From Fragilaria crotonensis (lineage: Eukaryota; Bacillariophyta; Fragilariophyceae; Fragilariales; Fragilariaceae), in assembly GCA_022925895.1 (NCBI GenBank), contig JAKSYS010000264.1, forward strand, positions 1 to 64,000: a DNA stretch of 64,000 nucleotides, read 5' to 3'. Below, piece by piece: positions 32,814-45,900 of the stretch (within the stretch, counting starts at the first letter, position 1; each line of letters opens with the position of its first letter). The notes under the pieces are model-generated. The model was not told the origin of the DNA, did not search any database, and saw only the letters and a list, made by a program, of their open reading frames with translations. The translations under genes were made by a program, and so were the position numbers.

Positions 32814-33419
32814 GATGCGTGTGGTTCAGATGTCTTTGGATTGTACCAGCGCGAGTAGTACTTGTAGTCGTTTGAGAGTGAACGCAACGTTTGTGGTTCG
32901 TAACAACTTGTATAAATCTTGTATTTCACAGCTTTTGGCTAACACGATGCACAAGAGTCGAAGAAGGGGGTGTGATTGCAGAGTGATGGAAGGAGTGTTG
33001 TTGCAGCAATTCCCAGTCCCGAGATGAGGCAGGTGTGAACACAAGGTACAACTATGTGGTACGACCTACGTTGAGAGCCGTATCAAATGTTTGGATCCTT
33101 CGATGTTCGATCAACGGCAATCTTGGGTTTCGTTTCGGAATGGAGAACAACTTATTGCTGCCTTCTGCAGTTGGTACAGCTGGTTTTCTGTTCTAAAATC
33201 CGGGCGCACGTCCCAGTATTAATTCTACGCTAGACCGATTTCACTGCCAATATGACGTCACGAGGGCGGGACTTTGTCGTGTTGGAAGCAAGGCTTCCAC
33301 AATGAGATTTTCAAGCCGTCGTTTGCAACATTTCCATTCTAATCTATAGATTTACCTCCTGCAGTCACCTTCCTATGTAACTCAGTGAACCTACTGTTGG
33401 TGATAAATCTATAGATACA
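32814..33419. other. Spacer upstream of DNA transposon 1
   Basis: About 600 bp. Two facing copies of an ATCTATAGAT block (about 33342 and 33407) lie just before the transposon gene. They might be part of its end, but no matching block was found at the far side. Confidence 0.3.
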
Positions 33420-36400
33420 ATGGTTGACAAAGGTAAATATGCTATTTTGACTGATGCCGTCATGCTACTTCGAACAGACATCACGTATGGTCCGAGATTG
33501 TCAAATTGCTGGCTTCCTGCATCAACTTGGGCTGAAGCTTTAGGGAGATTTGATGTCAATGCGTCCTTGGCGTCATTGATGTAAGAAGGTTCAATACAGG
33601 GATGTCCAAGTCGGCTTCGAGAATTGATGCACCGATTTGATGGATCAAACACAACAGGAGTGTTCAGAGTCACATACAAGAACACATTCTATTACTACTT
33701 CACAGAGAAATCAAGGCAGATACGGTACCCATGTCCACTTAACAGTGCATGGAACGAAAAAGTAATGGAAGCAGCCGCAAATGTGCTAGTCATTCCAAGC
33801 ACAAGATCAAGACCCGCTCGACACAATGATAACTACACCTGTCAACACGGAGGCTACAACGGGAGGAAGGATCGGAGACATTGTTGAGCAATCACCGAGC
33901 AAACGAGCAAGGATAGGAGATACTGGTGCGGCCGCTGTAATGATTGCTGCTGATGCTTCTAGCTCAAGTTACTGGCCATGTAGCCCAGAGGCATACCGAG
34001 TGTTCAAACCACCAAAGAAACATGGGACAACGAATTGCGAGGATGGGAATGATACTGATTTCGATTCTGAAACTCCAATGGAAGCACTTCAGAGAAGGAT
34101 TGTACTGCTTCAAAGCGTTCATGAGGAAGAAAATAATTGGAGGAATGTTGTGCAAGGTAGAGATATCGACAACGTGTGTACCAAAGCTGAGATATGCGCT
34201 GTCAGGCAAAGGGCGACGTTTCTTTGTTATGCGTACCGATTGGCTCTTGCAAAAATGAATGAATGGACGTGGCAAGACTGTTGCACTGAATCTTGTAAGG
34301 TATTGAACACTGTTGGTATGACGCAAGCAACCTTCTATAAAACCATCGCAAATTGGAACATTGTGTTCCGTAATTTTGAATGCTTCCCAAACCCAAACTT
34401 GTCTGTTCAGTGTGGAAACGACCTCTTCCTCGAGTTCTCGAAGTGTTTCCATGCGCAAAGGAGCAGATTGTTGCATTTGGCGTCGAGAACTTGTCACATC
34501 TTTCAATTGAAGCAGTCTATCAATTCGTTCATTCGTCTGTAATCCCAAGGCTGGCTGCGTTGTGGAAACGTGAATCGGTAGTAGACGAAGATACTGCAGA
34601 AACGTCAACATTGAGTACAAGTACTACAGCCATTAATCCTACTAGCAATCCTGTCGATGTCGATCAAGATGAGGATGATATTGCGCTATTCCTTCGCGCA
34701 CATAGACTTAAAAACATGAGCTTCACAACAGCATGGCGCTGGATGCGATTACTCGGATTCAAGTATGATACGAGAAGGAAGAGCTTCTACGTCGATGGCC
34801 ATGAACGTGAAGATGTTGTCGCACATCGAAATGCATTCTGCAAGAACTACCTTACCGTGCTTGAGCCACGTTGTCGGCGTTGGATTCAGCTTCCACTCAG
34901 TGAAGCTGCTACGATCAAGACCTTAGACACAGATTTCGGACATCATTACTATGATATTATATCTGATGAGACTCGGGTTGAGTTTCACGTTGACTATTGG
35001 AAGAATTGCATATCAAGAATCAAAAGGGAGAAGAGGCAGCGCGAGATGTTGAAGCAAAAACAAGCATACGAGTGTCATCATCAGTCAGGCCCTTGATGAT
35101 TATTGGTCAAGATGAGTCTGTCTTCGCGCAGTATCTACTGTCCTCCAAACAATGGGTTGGGCCAAAGGACAAGTGCCACTTCTGCCCAAGTCGGAGGGCG
35201 ATGGGTATATGCTTTCTGCGTTCGTGTCACGCGAATTCGGCTTTGGCAGGCAGATGACAGAGGATGAGTTACAAAGAGTGAATATGGCAAGGCAAACAGC
35301 AGCTCTCGGCGGTGGAAATTACCTCGATACAACAGCTGCGATGGAAATCTTGGGAACAACGAGGAAGCCGATTTTGTTGGAATCCCCCTTCGTAAAATAC
35401 TTGTTCATCGGAATCAATAATCAGGGTTATTGGAATTCATACCACATGAGTCTTCAGCTTGAGGATGTGGTTGATTGCCTACGAATCCTATATCCAAGCT
35501 TCGATTTTGTATTTTTGTTCGATCATTCTCAGGGACACGCTCGCAAACGTGATGGTGCACTCAGTGCGATCAACATGCAAAAGAACTTTGGAGGATCAAA
35601 ACAGCAGATGAGAGACACAGTCATAATGTCACAAGAGGGTTATCTGGGCACACTCACCAACCCTGGGCATCGGAGACACACAGTCAATGGTATTCAATAC
35701 TGACGACTGTGGCCCATGGTATTGACACCAGAGCAACGTGACTTACAACGTCATGATCGAATAATGGGGAAAAGCAAGCCAATTGAAAAACAAAGAAGAC
35801 CCTTCTTGAAGAGCTCAACGAAAAGGGTGTGACGCTCCAACAAAAACGCGGGTACACTAAAGCCGAACTTCAGGAATTGGCAAGAAACAATTCAATCGAA
35901 ACTCACAAAGAAGTCGACAAAATCCTATCTGGATGGGAAGGAAAATCTAAAGGCATGCTACAAGTTCTGTGGGAAAGAGGACTGATTGATCCAAGTGAGT
36001 TAGATAAATACACTGTCGACGGAAAGAAAGACACAATTTCAGGGAAGATTGACTTACGGTATTCCCTACGCCATCTCATCGCAGAGTGTGCTGATTTCAA
36101 GGATGAGGAAACGGCACTTCAGTACCTTGGATCTCAGCTGGGCATCACGGTACTTCTAACACCAAAGTTCCATGCCGAATTAGCAGGGGAAGGCATTGAA
36201 TTTTGCTGGGGTCACGCAAAGGCTTTCTACCGACGGGTTCCTGTATCTCAAAAGAGGGACGAGAGAATTTCAAACAACTTGTGAGAGATTCAACGTGTTC
36301 AATCAAGGAGTTGACCAAAGAAAGGATGGGAAAGTTTGCTTCGAGCACGCGCATATATTTGTACTTACCATCATCTTTTTGAGAGTCAGCAGAGAATGAG

Positions 36401-36587
36401 GCAGCAAGGTCGTACCCACAACTTCATCGCCACAAGTATAACAGAAGATCAAGGACTTCTGTACTCCGAAATCCAACGCCTGATGAAATTGTTCAAGTCT
36501 CACAGGTGTGCATTGGACTTCGATCGTGGCTTCGTCAACAGTGCACTCAAAGAAGCAAAGACAAGAAACGAGGAGGACGAGGTGTGA
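33420..36587 (+). mobile_element. DDE DNA transposon, copy 1 (degraded)
   Basis: A transposase region in several frames. In order: an N-terminal block with CWLPASTWAEALGRFD; MHRFDGSNTTGVFRVTYKN; TLLKSVHEEENNWRNVV-like helix (33826 frame); AWRWMRLLGFKYDTRRKSFY with DGHEREDV; the first catalytic Asp in GQDESVFAQYL; SAFVSREFGFGRQM; the second Asp in FVFLFDHSQGHARKRDGAL; and the Glu region LTPKFHAELAGEGIEF followed by WGHAKAFYRR. It ends HRCALDFDRGF. The FDxSxxHAxxxDAL signature also occurs in a transposase group common in fungi. At least five shifts or stops interrupt the coding region, so it is not autonomous. I found no terminal inverted repeats or target duplication, so the ends given are coding ends only. 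A relative lies at 57346-60548. Confidence 0.8.
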
Positions 36588-37084
36588 TCATCATGTCGAC
36601 AGAGATGGATTTTTATGGTCGCAGGAGACAGCTGCTACTAAAACTTGATAAAGGATATGGAAATAATATGCGTGCATGGTACGAATTGTACACAACCTAC
36701 GTTCGGACGCTTCAACGAAAAACCAGCTGTACGAGTACTGCAGTTCAGTACCAAACGCCATTCCAGTACTGGAGTATTCACTACTGTGATTGGGAGTTGG
36801 GAGTTGGGGAGGATTGGACGAAGGAAGAACGCAATGAAAGCAGTCGAACGAACAACACGATCGGATCTTGACTGTAGGAGTAACTGCTAGTAGTCTAGTA
36901 GTAATATCTGGTTCATATGATAGTAGCACATACAATGATCATACTGTACAAGGACCTGTCTACTGTCTACTATGTGTCCGAAAGATTGAAGGCAAACACG
37001 TACGAAGCCAGACACACGAATCCTTGCACCTCGGCCCTTGGTCTACACAACAATCCTGCCTTGGTATCATAAACATCGATCACC
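36588..37084. promoter_or_regulatory. Upstream region of the next gene, GTAC-containing
   Basis: About 500 bp with a GTAC cluster at 36725-36770 (AGTACTGCAGTTCAGTACC, CAGTACTGG) and another near 36945-36965. No gene. Confidence 0.35.
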
Positions 37085-38100
37085 ATGATTGCTCGTGCTG
37101 CGTTGTTGCGTTCCTTGCTGCGGGCTCTCCTGCAGCTCGCACTTATGCACCTTCTTCGTCATGGCTGTCTTCGGTTGCAACAAGCCCGTGGCGTTCCTTC
37201 TCTTCATCCCCAACAACTCCACCGACCTCCCTTGCTCCTCAACCTACTCCTCCACAACCTCCAACATCCATCAACGATGATATTGTGCGCGGCGTCCACT
37301 TGGGTACTCTCCTGTACATGAAATATGGGATTGGTCGTCAGAGACTTGAAGAAATTTATTTGGATGTGGATCTTCCCATTGTGATCAAATGGCAACGATG
37401 TATGGAAGTCTATCTCGGCGTTCAGCTTCACGTCTTGGCCGGGTTGGGATACAGTCCAGATGAAGTGGGTATTACAATGTACAATCAACAATTGAACAAT
37501 TATCTACAAGGTGGTGATGTTGGACCTGAGATGCAAGAGGAATGTAGGGTTGGTTCGAGGGATTTGTGGCGTTTGGTCCTGTCGACCGCATTTGGAGTTG
37601 ATTTGGCAACGATTGAAGAGTTGCCAATCGATCAGGCGCGAAGTATTATGCACAAGGTGGCTCAGAGAATGCAAGATCCAGATGTTCTCGATTTTATCGC
37701 CAAGGAATGTGCCTCGATTGAGCCCAGTGAGTATCCTTGATTGTCGTTTTGGTTGATGATTTGGTCCTCTAGGGTGGATATTCTTGTCGCTCTCAATCTG
37801 GATCTCACAACAATACATCATTTCGTCGCAGACGAGGATCCACAAATGGAAGCGGCACAACGGCATCACGTGGTTCAGGAAGCCTTGGTTTACAAAGTTT
37901 ATTATGGTGGATCCCCGAAATCACTTTTGGAGGAATGTGGTTTTGATCGTGGCGAAGATGGCTATGTGCGCTTGCAACTTGCCATGGCCAATCATCAGAA
38001 TGATCCCTTGGTATCACAATATGTTGGACACAGCATGATGAAAATATTGCAAGTGGCGGGTCTGGCAGGTGACGTTGCCGCCATGCAAAATCAAGAATGA
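37085..38100 (+). CDS. Conserved-looking protein of unknown function, probably mitochondrial
   Basis: ATG 37085 opens MIARAALLRSLLRA, a typical amphipathic, Arg-rich mitochondrial presequence. The downstream protein (AARTYAPSSSWLSS, then a Pro/Thr-rich linker) is in another frame; one missing G in the CGGG run near 37127 would join them. The main body (VRGVHLGTLLYMKYGIGRQR, then WQRCMEVYLGVQLHVLAGLG) is helical. A 105-nt intron (37727-37831, GTGAGT to CGCAG) joins EPNEDPQMEAAQRHHVVQEA, continuing to 38100. The protein is about 303 residues. I recognise no domain. Tyr/Leu-rich helices with no TM segment suggest a soluble matrix or ribosome-associated protein, but that is a guess. A start farther upstream in the main frame (ATG 36868) looks non-coding. 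Confidence 0.7.
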
Positions 38101-38531
38101 TTGTGACTACATATCGCATTAGGACACGGCCGAGCCTTAAGCGTGTACGTAGAATGCACATTTGGTGATTTACCAACGCCACGTATTACTTAGAGTGCTC
38201 CTACGTTTTAGGAGTTGTCGTTGTCGGGATGTCAATCATACCCGGCATCCACAGTTCCACTTAATCAACTTAAGCTGTTGACCAGCAGTTAACGATTAGG
38301 TTCGACCAATTCCTGCTGGAGGCGACGACGACTCAAAACTACTCTACTGCTGTATACATAGTGCGTCGATCTCAACGCCTGAATAGAAACATTTCAACAT
38401 CTCAAGACATGCGTAGCTTGTTTATCAATTACCAGGTACTGTCCAACATTGCAATTGCACTATTCAAAACTATTCGATTGGCGACCCTTTCTGTGCCACC
38501 TTACGCCACATAGATTTAGCCTCCCTTCCCC
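38101..38531. other. Tail-to-tail spacer
   Basis: 430 bp between convergent 3' ends with two GTAC motifs. No gene. Confidence 0.45.
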
Positions 38532-41383
38532 CTATCGCCGAACACCACGATAATCACCAGTACTACTTGGAGTAATGACGTCTGCATAGATGTCAACGAC
38601 ATCTGCATCTTGAGAACGATACGGCGACGTCGACGAGAACGGCGTCCCCGATCGGTTGTCGTCGACGTAATGCATGCGACTTGACTGTGGAGAGAACAAT
38701 CCCCCATGGATGGGGGCTGCACCTCGTGGAGCGGCGCCATACAACGGATCGGAATAGGAAGGATCTCGAGTGGTTGTGTATTGCCCTGGAGTCGTCGGTG
38801 TAGTCGGAGGGCCGGCAATAGCCGGTACAAGAGGGCTGTTCCCGACATGTAGTCATAATTTGTTCTGCCGAAGATGGCCCCGGATTGAACCAGAGTGTAA
38901 TGATGAAGCGCAAAACTACAATGAAGCAACCCAATACCATTAGGTTGATGAGTGGATTGTTGCCGTCAAATTGCGCCCAGAAATCTGCAGCACCCGTTGG
39001 ACATGTTCCAGGTTGCGCACCTTGACAGTACTTGGCACATTCTTTTGCGGGATCAAAAGGCGATTCCTTACACTGTGGACATACAGGACAAGCTCGACAT
39101 TCGCTTCTTGCTTTGGATGGCTGCGAATTGTTCACATGCTTGGAGCGCTCCTCTGCAACAGCCTTGAGAACGGCGTTTTGAATTTCCGCATCTTTCGCTG
39201 CCATGACTTCTCGCCGGATTTTGGCTTCCAAATCCCCAATATCTACTTCCTCAACGACAACATCGCGCCAAGCAGTCGACGCGTGGTTGCCAGCGGCATC
39301 GACAACGTTGTAAGGCACGCTCCATTGTAGAGGCGACTTCTCCACGGGGGAACCCACCACGACGCGGGGGGTGAGATCCACGTCGCCCATGTAGGTATGA
39401 TCGAAAGCCTTGACGCAATCGGAAGGCTTTGGGTTGGGATGGCTGTGCGTTGAGCAAAGTTCAGCACCAAGAGTCGCATCGATCAGGTCCTGCAATAACA
39501 ATAACCGTGAGACCAGCGAGTCAGTATTCGAGGAAGCACCCATTCGCAACGCATCGGACGTACCTTTAGATTTTTCCGTAACTGCTTCGCTGCTGCGCAC
39601 AAATCGCCTCATCCCCGTTGTCGCTCGTCCAGCCATGACACCGCACTTACAAACCTTGATAATCTTGGGATTCGGGCCCTTGATGGTTATCACAGGTTTC
39701 GACGTGTCGACGCAACCTGATCCGCCTTGGTAACCTTCTGGCATAACACCCGACGAGATCTTCTTGAATCCATCGCCAGTTGTGTATTTAGGACATTGAC
39801 ATGTGTAGCTTCCAATCGTATTAACGCACTTCGCTGAATCGTGACACTGAGGAATGAGTTGGGGACAGATTTCAGAATACTTCTTCACGTCTAGCGTGCA
39901 TTCGTCAATATCATTGACAATCACGTTTCGGGTGATTCTCACGAATTGATAGGACGTCCATGGCGTCGCAACGGTATAGTTGATGTGAAAACTGCCCAAG
40001 TTCACCAGGCACCCTGGAGGTAGAGGCTGAGAGTAGGCAATGCGCAAACTACGAAGGTACTCTTCAGCATTTTCGTCAATGACATCGACAGCGTATTCCT
40101 TGTAGAAATCTCCCTGTCGCAGCGTCATGGTGTCCTTGCCATCTGGAAGCAATTTCAAGATTGGTGGAGATTCGTCCACGCAGCCGTAGCCATCTTGATT
40201 ATCCACGTACCCAGGTTTGCAAACGCACATGGGTGTATTTCCAGATGTTACAGTACAGATTTGATGATTTCCTTTTGAAACAGAACATGGAGGTGAGTGG
40301 CCAAATGCGACTTTTTGCAACATTCAACAATAGAGAATGACCGCACCTTCACAGGGCGCAAATCCGGCACACGCGTCGACCTCCGGCTTGGTGCAACCGC
40401 AATAATAATTGTTTTTCAACGTCTCTTCTGTTGGTGTCACTCCATCATACTTGACCATTGGTTTGGGTTTGACATCTCCTTTATGACAAGCGCGGCCATT
40501 CCCCATAAGCCCCTTCTGGCAGACACAGTCGTGGTTTGTGGGTTTGGAAAGTGGATTCTCGTGGCGGACACATCGGGCATTTGATGCACAAGTATTGCTG
40601 CTCCCAACGCATGGATCTTTCGGGCAACTAAACGCAGCTCGACAGGATTTGCCTTCTGGAGTGTGACCTAGAGCAGGACAACAGTCCTTTGTGGAGGCCG
40701 ATGATGGACACGATGATTTTGAAATAGAAGCGTAAGAGAGTTCCCACGGACTCCGAGTTTGTCCGGCAATCTTTTTCCAGAACACATCATCGCCCTCCAA
40801 ATTTTCCGTCAAGGACTCGCCAAGGCGAGGACAGATACATTCATACGAGCCTATGGTGTTGACACACATGGCAGGTTCTTGACACTTGTGGCGCATGGCA
40901 TGACCACGCGGCAGTACACATTCATCGGTATCGAGAATTGTAAAGGAAAGCGTAAAGCATTGAACGATAACCTGACGCCCTTGGCTGTCCACCGTCGTTG
41001 CTTCAGGATTCGTTGGACTGGTTATACTAAAGAGCCTTGTAACTTTGCATTGAATCATGTGGTCTCCGACTCTCCCATGCAAATCGCTTCCAGTCCATTC
41101 GACTTCAACATCAACAACGCCTTCAAGTTCCTTATTGACCCGTTCAACCACCACGGGAGCTTTATGTTCTAAAATGTGAGCGACATGGACATGAAGAAAT
41201 GCTATATATTTAGCACTTGAACATCGATGTCACTCACCACACGCGACAGATCTCGAGGCGCCGTTTCTTGGGTGTACGATAGTGTGGATTTCAATCTTTC
41301 GCATTGCTCTCCCGAGACAGAGAGGTTGTCAGCGACAACAGTACAAAAACAGCAAAGCTGATTTGATAACGCAACACCATCAT
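38532..41383 (-). CDS. EGF-repeat single-pass membrane protein
   Basis: About 850 residues. ATG 41383 gives a signal peptide (LRYQISFAVFVLLSLTTS), then EQCERLKSTLSYTQETAPRD one frame over (one base lost in a GGG run). Introns: 41169-41237 (approximate), 40272-40346 and 39490-39654. There are at least four EGF-like modules; two are calcium-binding type with DTDEC or DIDEC followed by CVNTIGSYxCxCP. After them come a beta-rich region with VPYNVVDAAGNHAS (HYR-like), a coiled segment, a cysteine cluster (CRACPVCPQC), one TM helix (LINLMVLGCFIVVLRFII) and a Pro/Thr/Ser/Tyr-rich cytoplasmic tail reached after one further shift near 38850. The N-terminal bulk should be outside the cell or luminal. 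Calcium-dependent adhesion or cargo reception is plausible; the ligand is unknown. Confidence 0.8.
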
Positions 41384-42933
41384 GTCCTGGAGTACACTAC
41401 CTGTAGTGTTTGAATGGTAAAGATGGCTGATATACCTTGTTCCTGGTAGCTTCTCGAGTAGCTCCCACTCTAACACTACTACTCCGTACTAATAGACTAC
41501 TGTACTCAGAGCAGCAAGGATGTTTAGCGTGAAATCTGTCGATGTGCCGATGGCGGCAGATGCAATGCAGCGATCCCCCTCTCAACTCAAGGCTCCAGCC
41601 ACGGGCAAAGTACCTGGTATGGCCGCACGCTGGGTATCGAATTATCGGTAATCGGTTGTACCAGGTACTCCGTACAGTCCTTGTGACGTACTCGGTTCCT
41701 GGTATGTTACCTGGTACCACCGTGTTGCTCGTAGACACGTATGCATATGGACTCGAACCTAATTTTATATTCATACTCGAACACCATATTTGAAGATACG
41801 CAGCATATGCTGATAGTATGTACTGGTACCTTGTATTACTGGAGCACTCGGAGTACTGGAATACTGCAGACTCAACAGTGCTGAGCTCTACTCCATAGAA
41901 GTACTTGTACTGGGAGGTCCGGTAAAATGACGTTTCTTCTCGTAGCTTCTACATACAATTAATACCAAGCAGAGGTGCGTGGCCGGACCTTCCTAATAAC
42001 CTGGTTGTAGTACTACTAGGTACAGTACTTCTTTGTCTCAGTACTCCAGTGTACTCCTAGTAGGTACAACAGTAGATCTCATACACAGTATCATATGTTC
42101 ATATGTATGATTGTAGTTACAACGTCTGGTCATCACCGCTTTGGGTCATAGCAGATGGCAGTTCAACAGATGGCAGGTGTCTTCTTATTCCCAGAATACT
42201 TGTCCCCCCCCCCCTACAGCATATATGAATACATTTTTCAGTACTCGAGTACCAGGTACTGTAGTACCATTACTCAGTTGTGTTCTACGTGTTTGAGTTT
42301 TACTTGCATACCAAGCAAACTATCATGTTTTTACTGGAACAACTAGTAGTAGAAAGCGACATCCGACACTCCCTAATGTCAAACACCGATGATATTCGCT
42401 GCATATTCGAACCGAACTCTGAACTACATAATGTGTAAGATACAGTGGATTTCCCGGACCAGGTACTGCCCTCTCTCAGACAATATGCGCTCTATGTAGA
42501 ATGGGTCTTGGCTCGAGACGAGTCGAAGGTTCCTGCGTTCTGACTTCGGTTTGGCTGGATGGTGTTATCAAATATCTGATAAGAGTTCTGCCTATTAATG
42601 TGGCCTATCAATCGTCGATTTTAGCTGGTCAATTATGTCAGGACCGTGTTCATTGGACTAGTATCGTATTTTAGAATCGAAACCGCATGATCACTGCGAT
42701 GAACATCTACAGCATGAAGAATTTGTTAGACAAACTTTTGTGTCATGATTAAGACCGATGATTTCGGTCTTTTTCGCGAGCGCTTGTGTGCATGTGTGCC
42801 TGATATTGCGTCGAGCGCTCATGCCTCTACGCTCTCTATACTCAATACCCACTATAAATGATTGTGACATTGCGCTCCAGCTGTCGTTTCGTCGCACCAA
42901 CATTACCCATCATTCGACGTTTCATCTTCCAAC
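41384..42933. promoter_or_regulatory. Divergent intergenic region with GTAC-rich island
   Basis: 1.55 kb between the EGF gene (minus) and the PAS-LRR-receiver gene (plus). About 24 GTAC motifs fall between 41390 and 42270, including GTACCAGGTACTCCGTAC and GTACTCGAGTACCAGGTAC. The half nearer the PAS-LRR-receiver gene (42270-42930) is nearly free of them. An 11-base C run is at 42203-42213. No gene found. Confidence 0.5.
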
Positions 42934-45900
42934 ATGATGGCCGCAGCACAAGCCGCGGCAGAGGCGGCAATGCGAGACGCCGTCAATCGAGAACGGTCGT
43001 CTTCGAACAATCACCATCAGCAGCAGCAGCCACTCCAAACGGATATGGCCAGGCTTCTGCAGATGCAAACAGACCGAGATGCAGATCAAGCGACGGCTGC
43101 TCAGGAATTATTTCGGGAAATGATGGGATTCGGTGGTTTCCAAGAGCTTGGTGAGGACAATGTGGAGTCATTGCTCCAAATAATGGCGCAGCATTCCCAG
43201 GTTAACCAAGCATCACATCACGAGGAGGACTATGAGCCGGAGCCACAATTGCCCAAAAATCCCTCAGTCCACTACATGACAATTGCAGAAGATGGTAAGG
43301 ACACAGAGCCACCGACTTTGATCTTGACAATCATCTCCATATCTAACGCTCGTTTTTGTAACATTGCGCATCGCGTTAGGCACGATACTGGAAGCCACCG
43401 AAACAATAACTGGATTTCCTCCGGAAGCTCTGCTAATGACATCATGGTGCGTTTGGGTTACTTCGGGATCATCTTGAATCCCAACCTCCTCCAATCGTCT
43501 CCGTCTCATCTTGATTCTTATCTCCACAATTTCAGGTACGATTCAGTATACGAGGATGACCTCCCCGGTTTTGTCGCCGTAAGGACTCAGTTTGGGACAA
43601 CAACATGCCGGACGTCGAGTGTTTTCTGCGACGACGAACAAGGGAAGGAGAATGGGTATGGTTAGCTACAAAGGTTTTATCCTATATTGACGAGCCAGTC
43701 CAGGGAGTCATTGTGGAAGAACGCGAAGTCGAGAATGTGGAACGTGCAGTCCAAATCAACCGAATCATCCGAGTCACGGCAATTCTTATTCAAGCAGTGC
43801 AGTCAGCAAGGCGAGCGGCAGATAGAAAGGCTGCCGTGACAATGAGTCAAGAAGCAGTCTCGAATGATTATGCGATTCGAAATTCCGACCGGACCTCGCT
43901 TCCCACACAGAATATTCCACTGGTGGCTGAAGATGCCTTGGCATATCAGAATTGGTTCAAACAAGCGGCAGAACAGTCCTGCATGGGGGCAACAATAGAG
44001 TCAGATCCATTTCAAGCACTCATGAAGGTGGCTAGGAGTGGCGTGCAGACAGATCAAGTTTCGGACGACATGATGTCAGACGATCCCATTGCCGCGCTCA
44101 AGAGGGAACTGATGAACGGAGATACTTCAGAAGAGCGAAAGGGGTTCGATCCCTTGTCAGCCCTGAAAGAAGCTAGAGGTGACGGCACCCGAGTAGATTT
44201 GGGCATGGTACCATTGTCGACAGACGAGGTAAAAATGGTAACACTACTGCTTACTGGAAAACTTCAAGTGGAAGAATTGGCGCATTTGGTGCATAGAGCG
44301 CTGAGCGTTCCAGGGGAATCGTTAACATCTGTATTGAGCAGATATGTAACACACGGAGAGAAACGGGCACTTTTGTCTCATCACGCTACTCATGGCGGGC
44401 GCCAACACGCGTCATCTGGTCGATCTCGTAAGAAAAACAGACAAGCCTCTCTTTCGCCTCCCCAGCATGGGCTCGTGGGTACATCAGGTCTACGTGACAT
44501 GCATAAGCGAGCGTTTGCCTCTGATGCGATGCCTTCACGACGTGGGATGCAATCACTCCCATCCGAGCCACGGCCGAGGCTTCGCCCTGCCGCCATCACT
44601 GGTGTAAGTTTGTCCTACACCAATATGGGTAACGAAGGTATGGAAATGTTTGGCGAGTTTCTCTACGCGGAAGGCTCTATTTTGGAAACCCTAGATGTGA
44701 GTTTTTGCGCCCTTGACGAGAGGGGTATCCTCTCGCTTGCGCGTTCTCTAGCGAAGCGAAAACGCCGCGGTGTGGCGCCTTTGCGAGGCCTTCTCATTTC
44801 AGGAAATCACATTTCCTACAAGGCTGCGAAAGACTTGGGAACAGCTCTTTCTCCAGGTTCATCCGATCCTGTTAAATCGAGAAAGAGAAACAAGCTCTTC
44901 GGAAAGAGCAGCTCGACTGGATACGAGGAAGATTACGAATCGGACGACGAGGATCTTGAAGAAGAAGCAGACGACTTTGTTGGGAAATTTGGACAGAAAC
45001 GGCGTGTAGGGATTGCTTTAGAAAAGCAAGTTACGGGGCCGTGTTGTTCACGAGATATAGGGCTTCAAGTCCTTCATCTTGGTTCGTCCTCCTTGACCCC
45101 AGAGGCACTCTATCAACTTCTCGAGGGCTTGGGGCCGCATTGTCCGGTCAAGGAGCTGAGCATAACTTCCAATAAAATCGGACCTGAGGGCGCGTCAATT
45201 CTGGTTGACTTTCTCGAGGGCAAAGGTAAGGCCCCTCACCCCACAATGCCATTTTTGGATCGGTTGGATCTGTCGAACAATGAGCTTGGCAACGACGGAA
45301 CTGCAAGATTGACAAGAGCTGTCGCGAAGCGAGTTGACAATCCCTTCGTTGACCTTCGACTTTCGTGCAATGATATTGGTCACGGAGGAATCGAAACGAT
45401 CATGAACAAATTGCTGCAACACAGCATCATCAGTTTGTCACTTGACAAAAATAGTATCGGAGACCAAGGATGTCAACTGGTTGCCGCGTCACTACAAAGT
45501 ATGCCTTCACTATCACGATTGAATCTCAGTTTCAATCAGATCGGCAGTCGCGGAGTGACCACGCTGATGAAGTCTCTCATCGCTTGTGAATCTATCACAT
45601 ATCTTGGCCTATCTGGCAACATCATGAAAATATCTGGTGCTATTGCAATGGGCTTCACTCTTGCTCAACATCCCCGGCTTGAAGAATTGGACTTGGACAA
45701 TTGTTGTTTAAGTCAAGCTGCCCAATGCCATGTAGTGGCAGGGATCATTTCCAACCGTTGGGTGCCCATGAAGGCCCTTCGTGGATTTCAAGCTGGTCCG
45801 CCCATGGTAGCCATAAGCGCTATTGGAGTGTATGCGCACAATCTCAGCAACGAAGAATGTTTCCGAATCAAACGAGATGAACAAATGAAAACCATACTTC

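Noticed and set aside
43572-43583. A 12-nt GTAAGG...CAG intron in the PAS exon
   Set aside because: Far too short to splice; a single missing base explains the frame change better and matches neighbouring genes.
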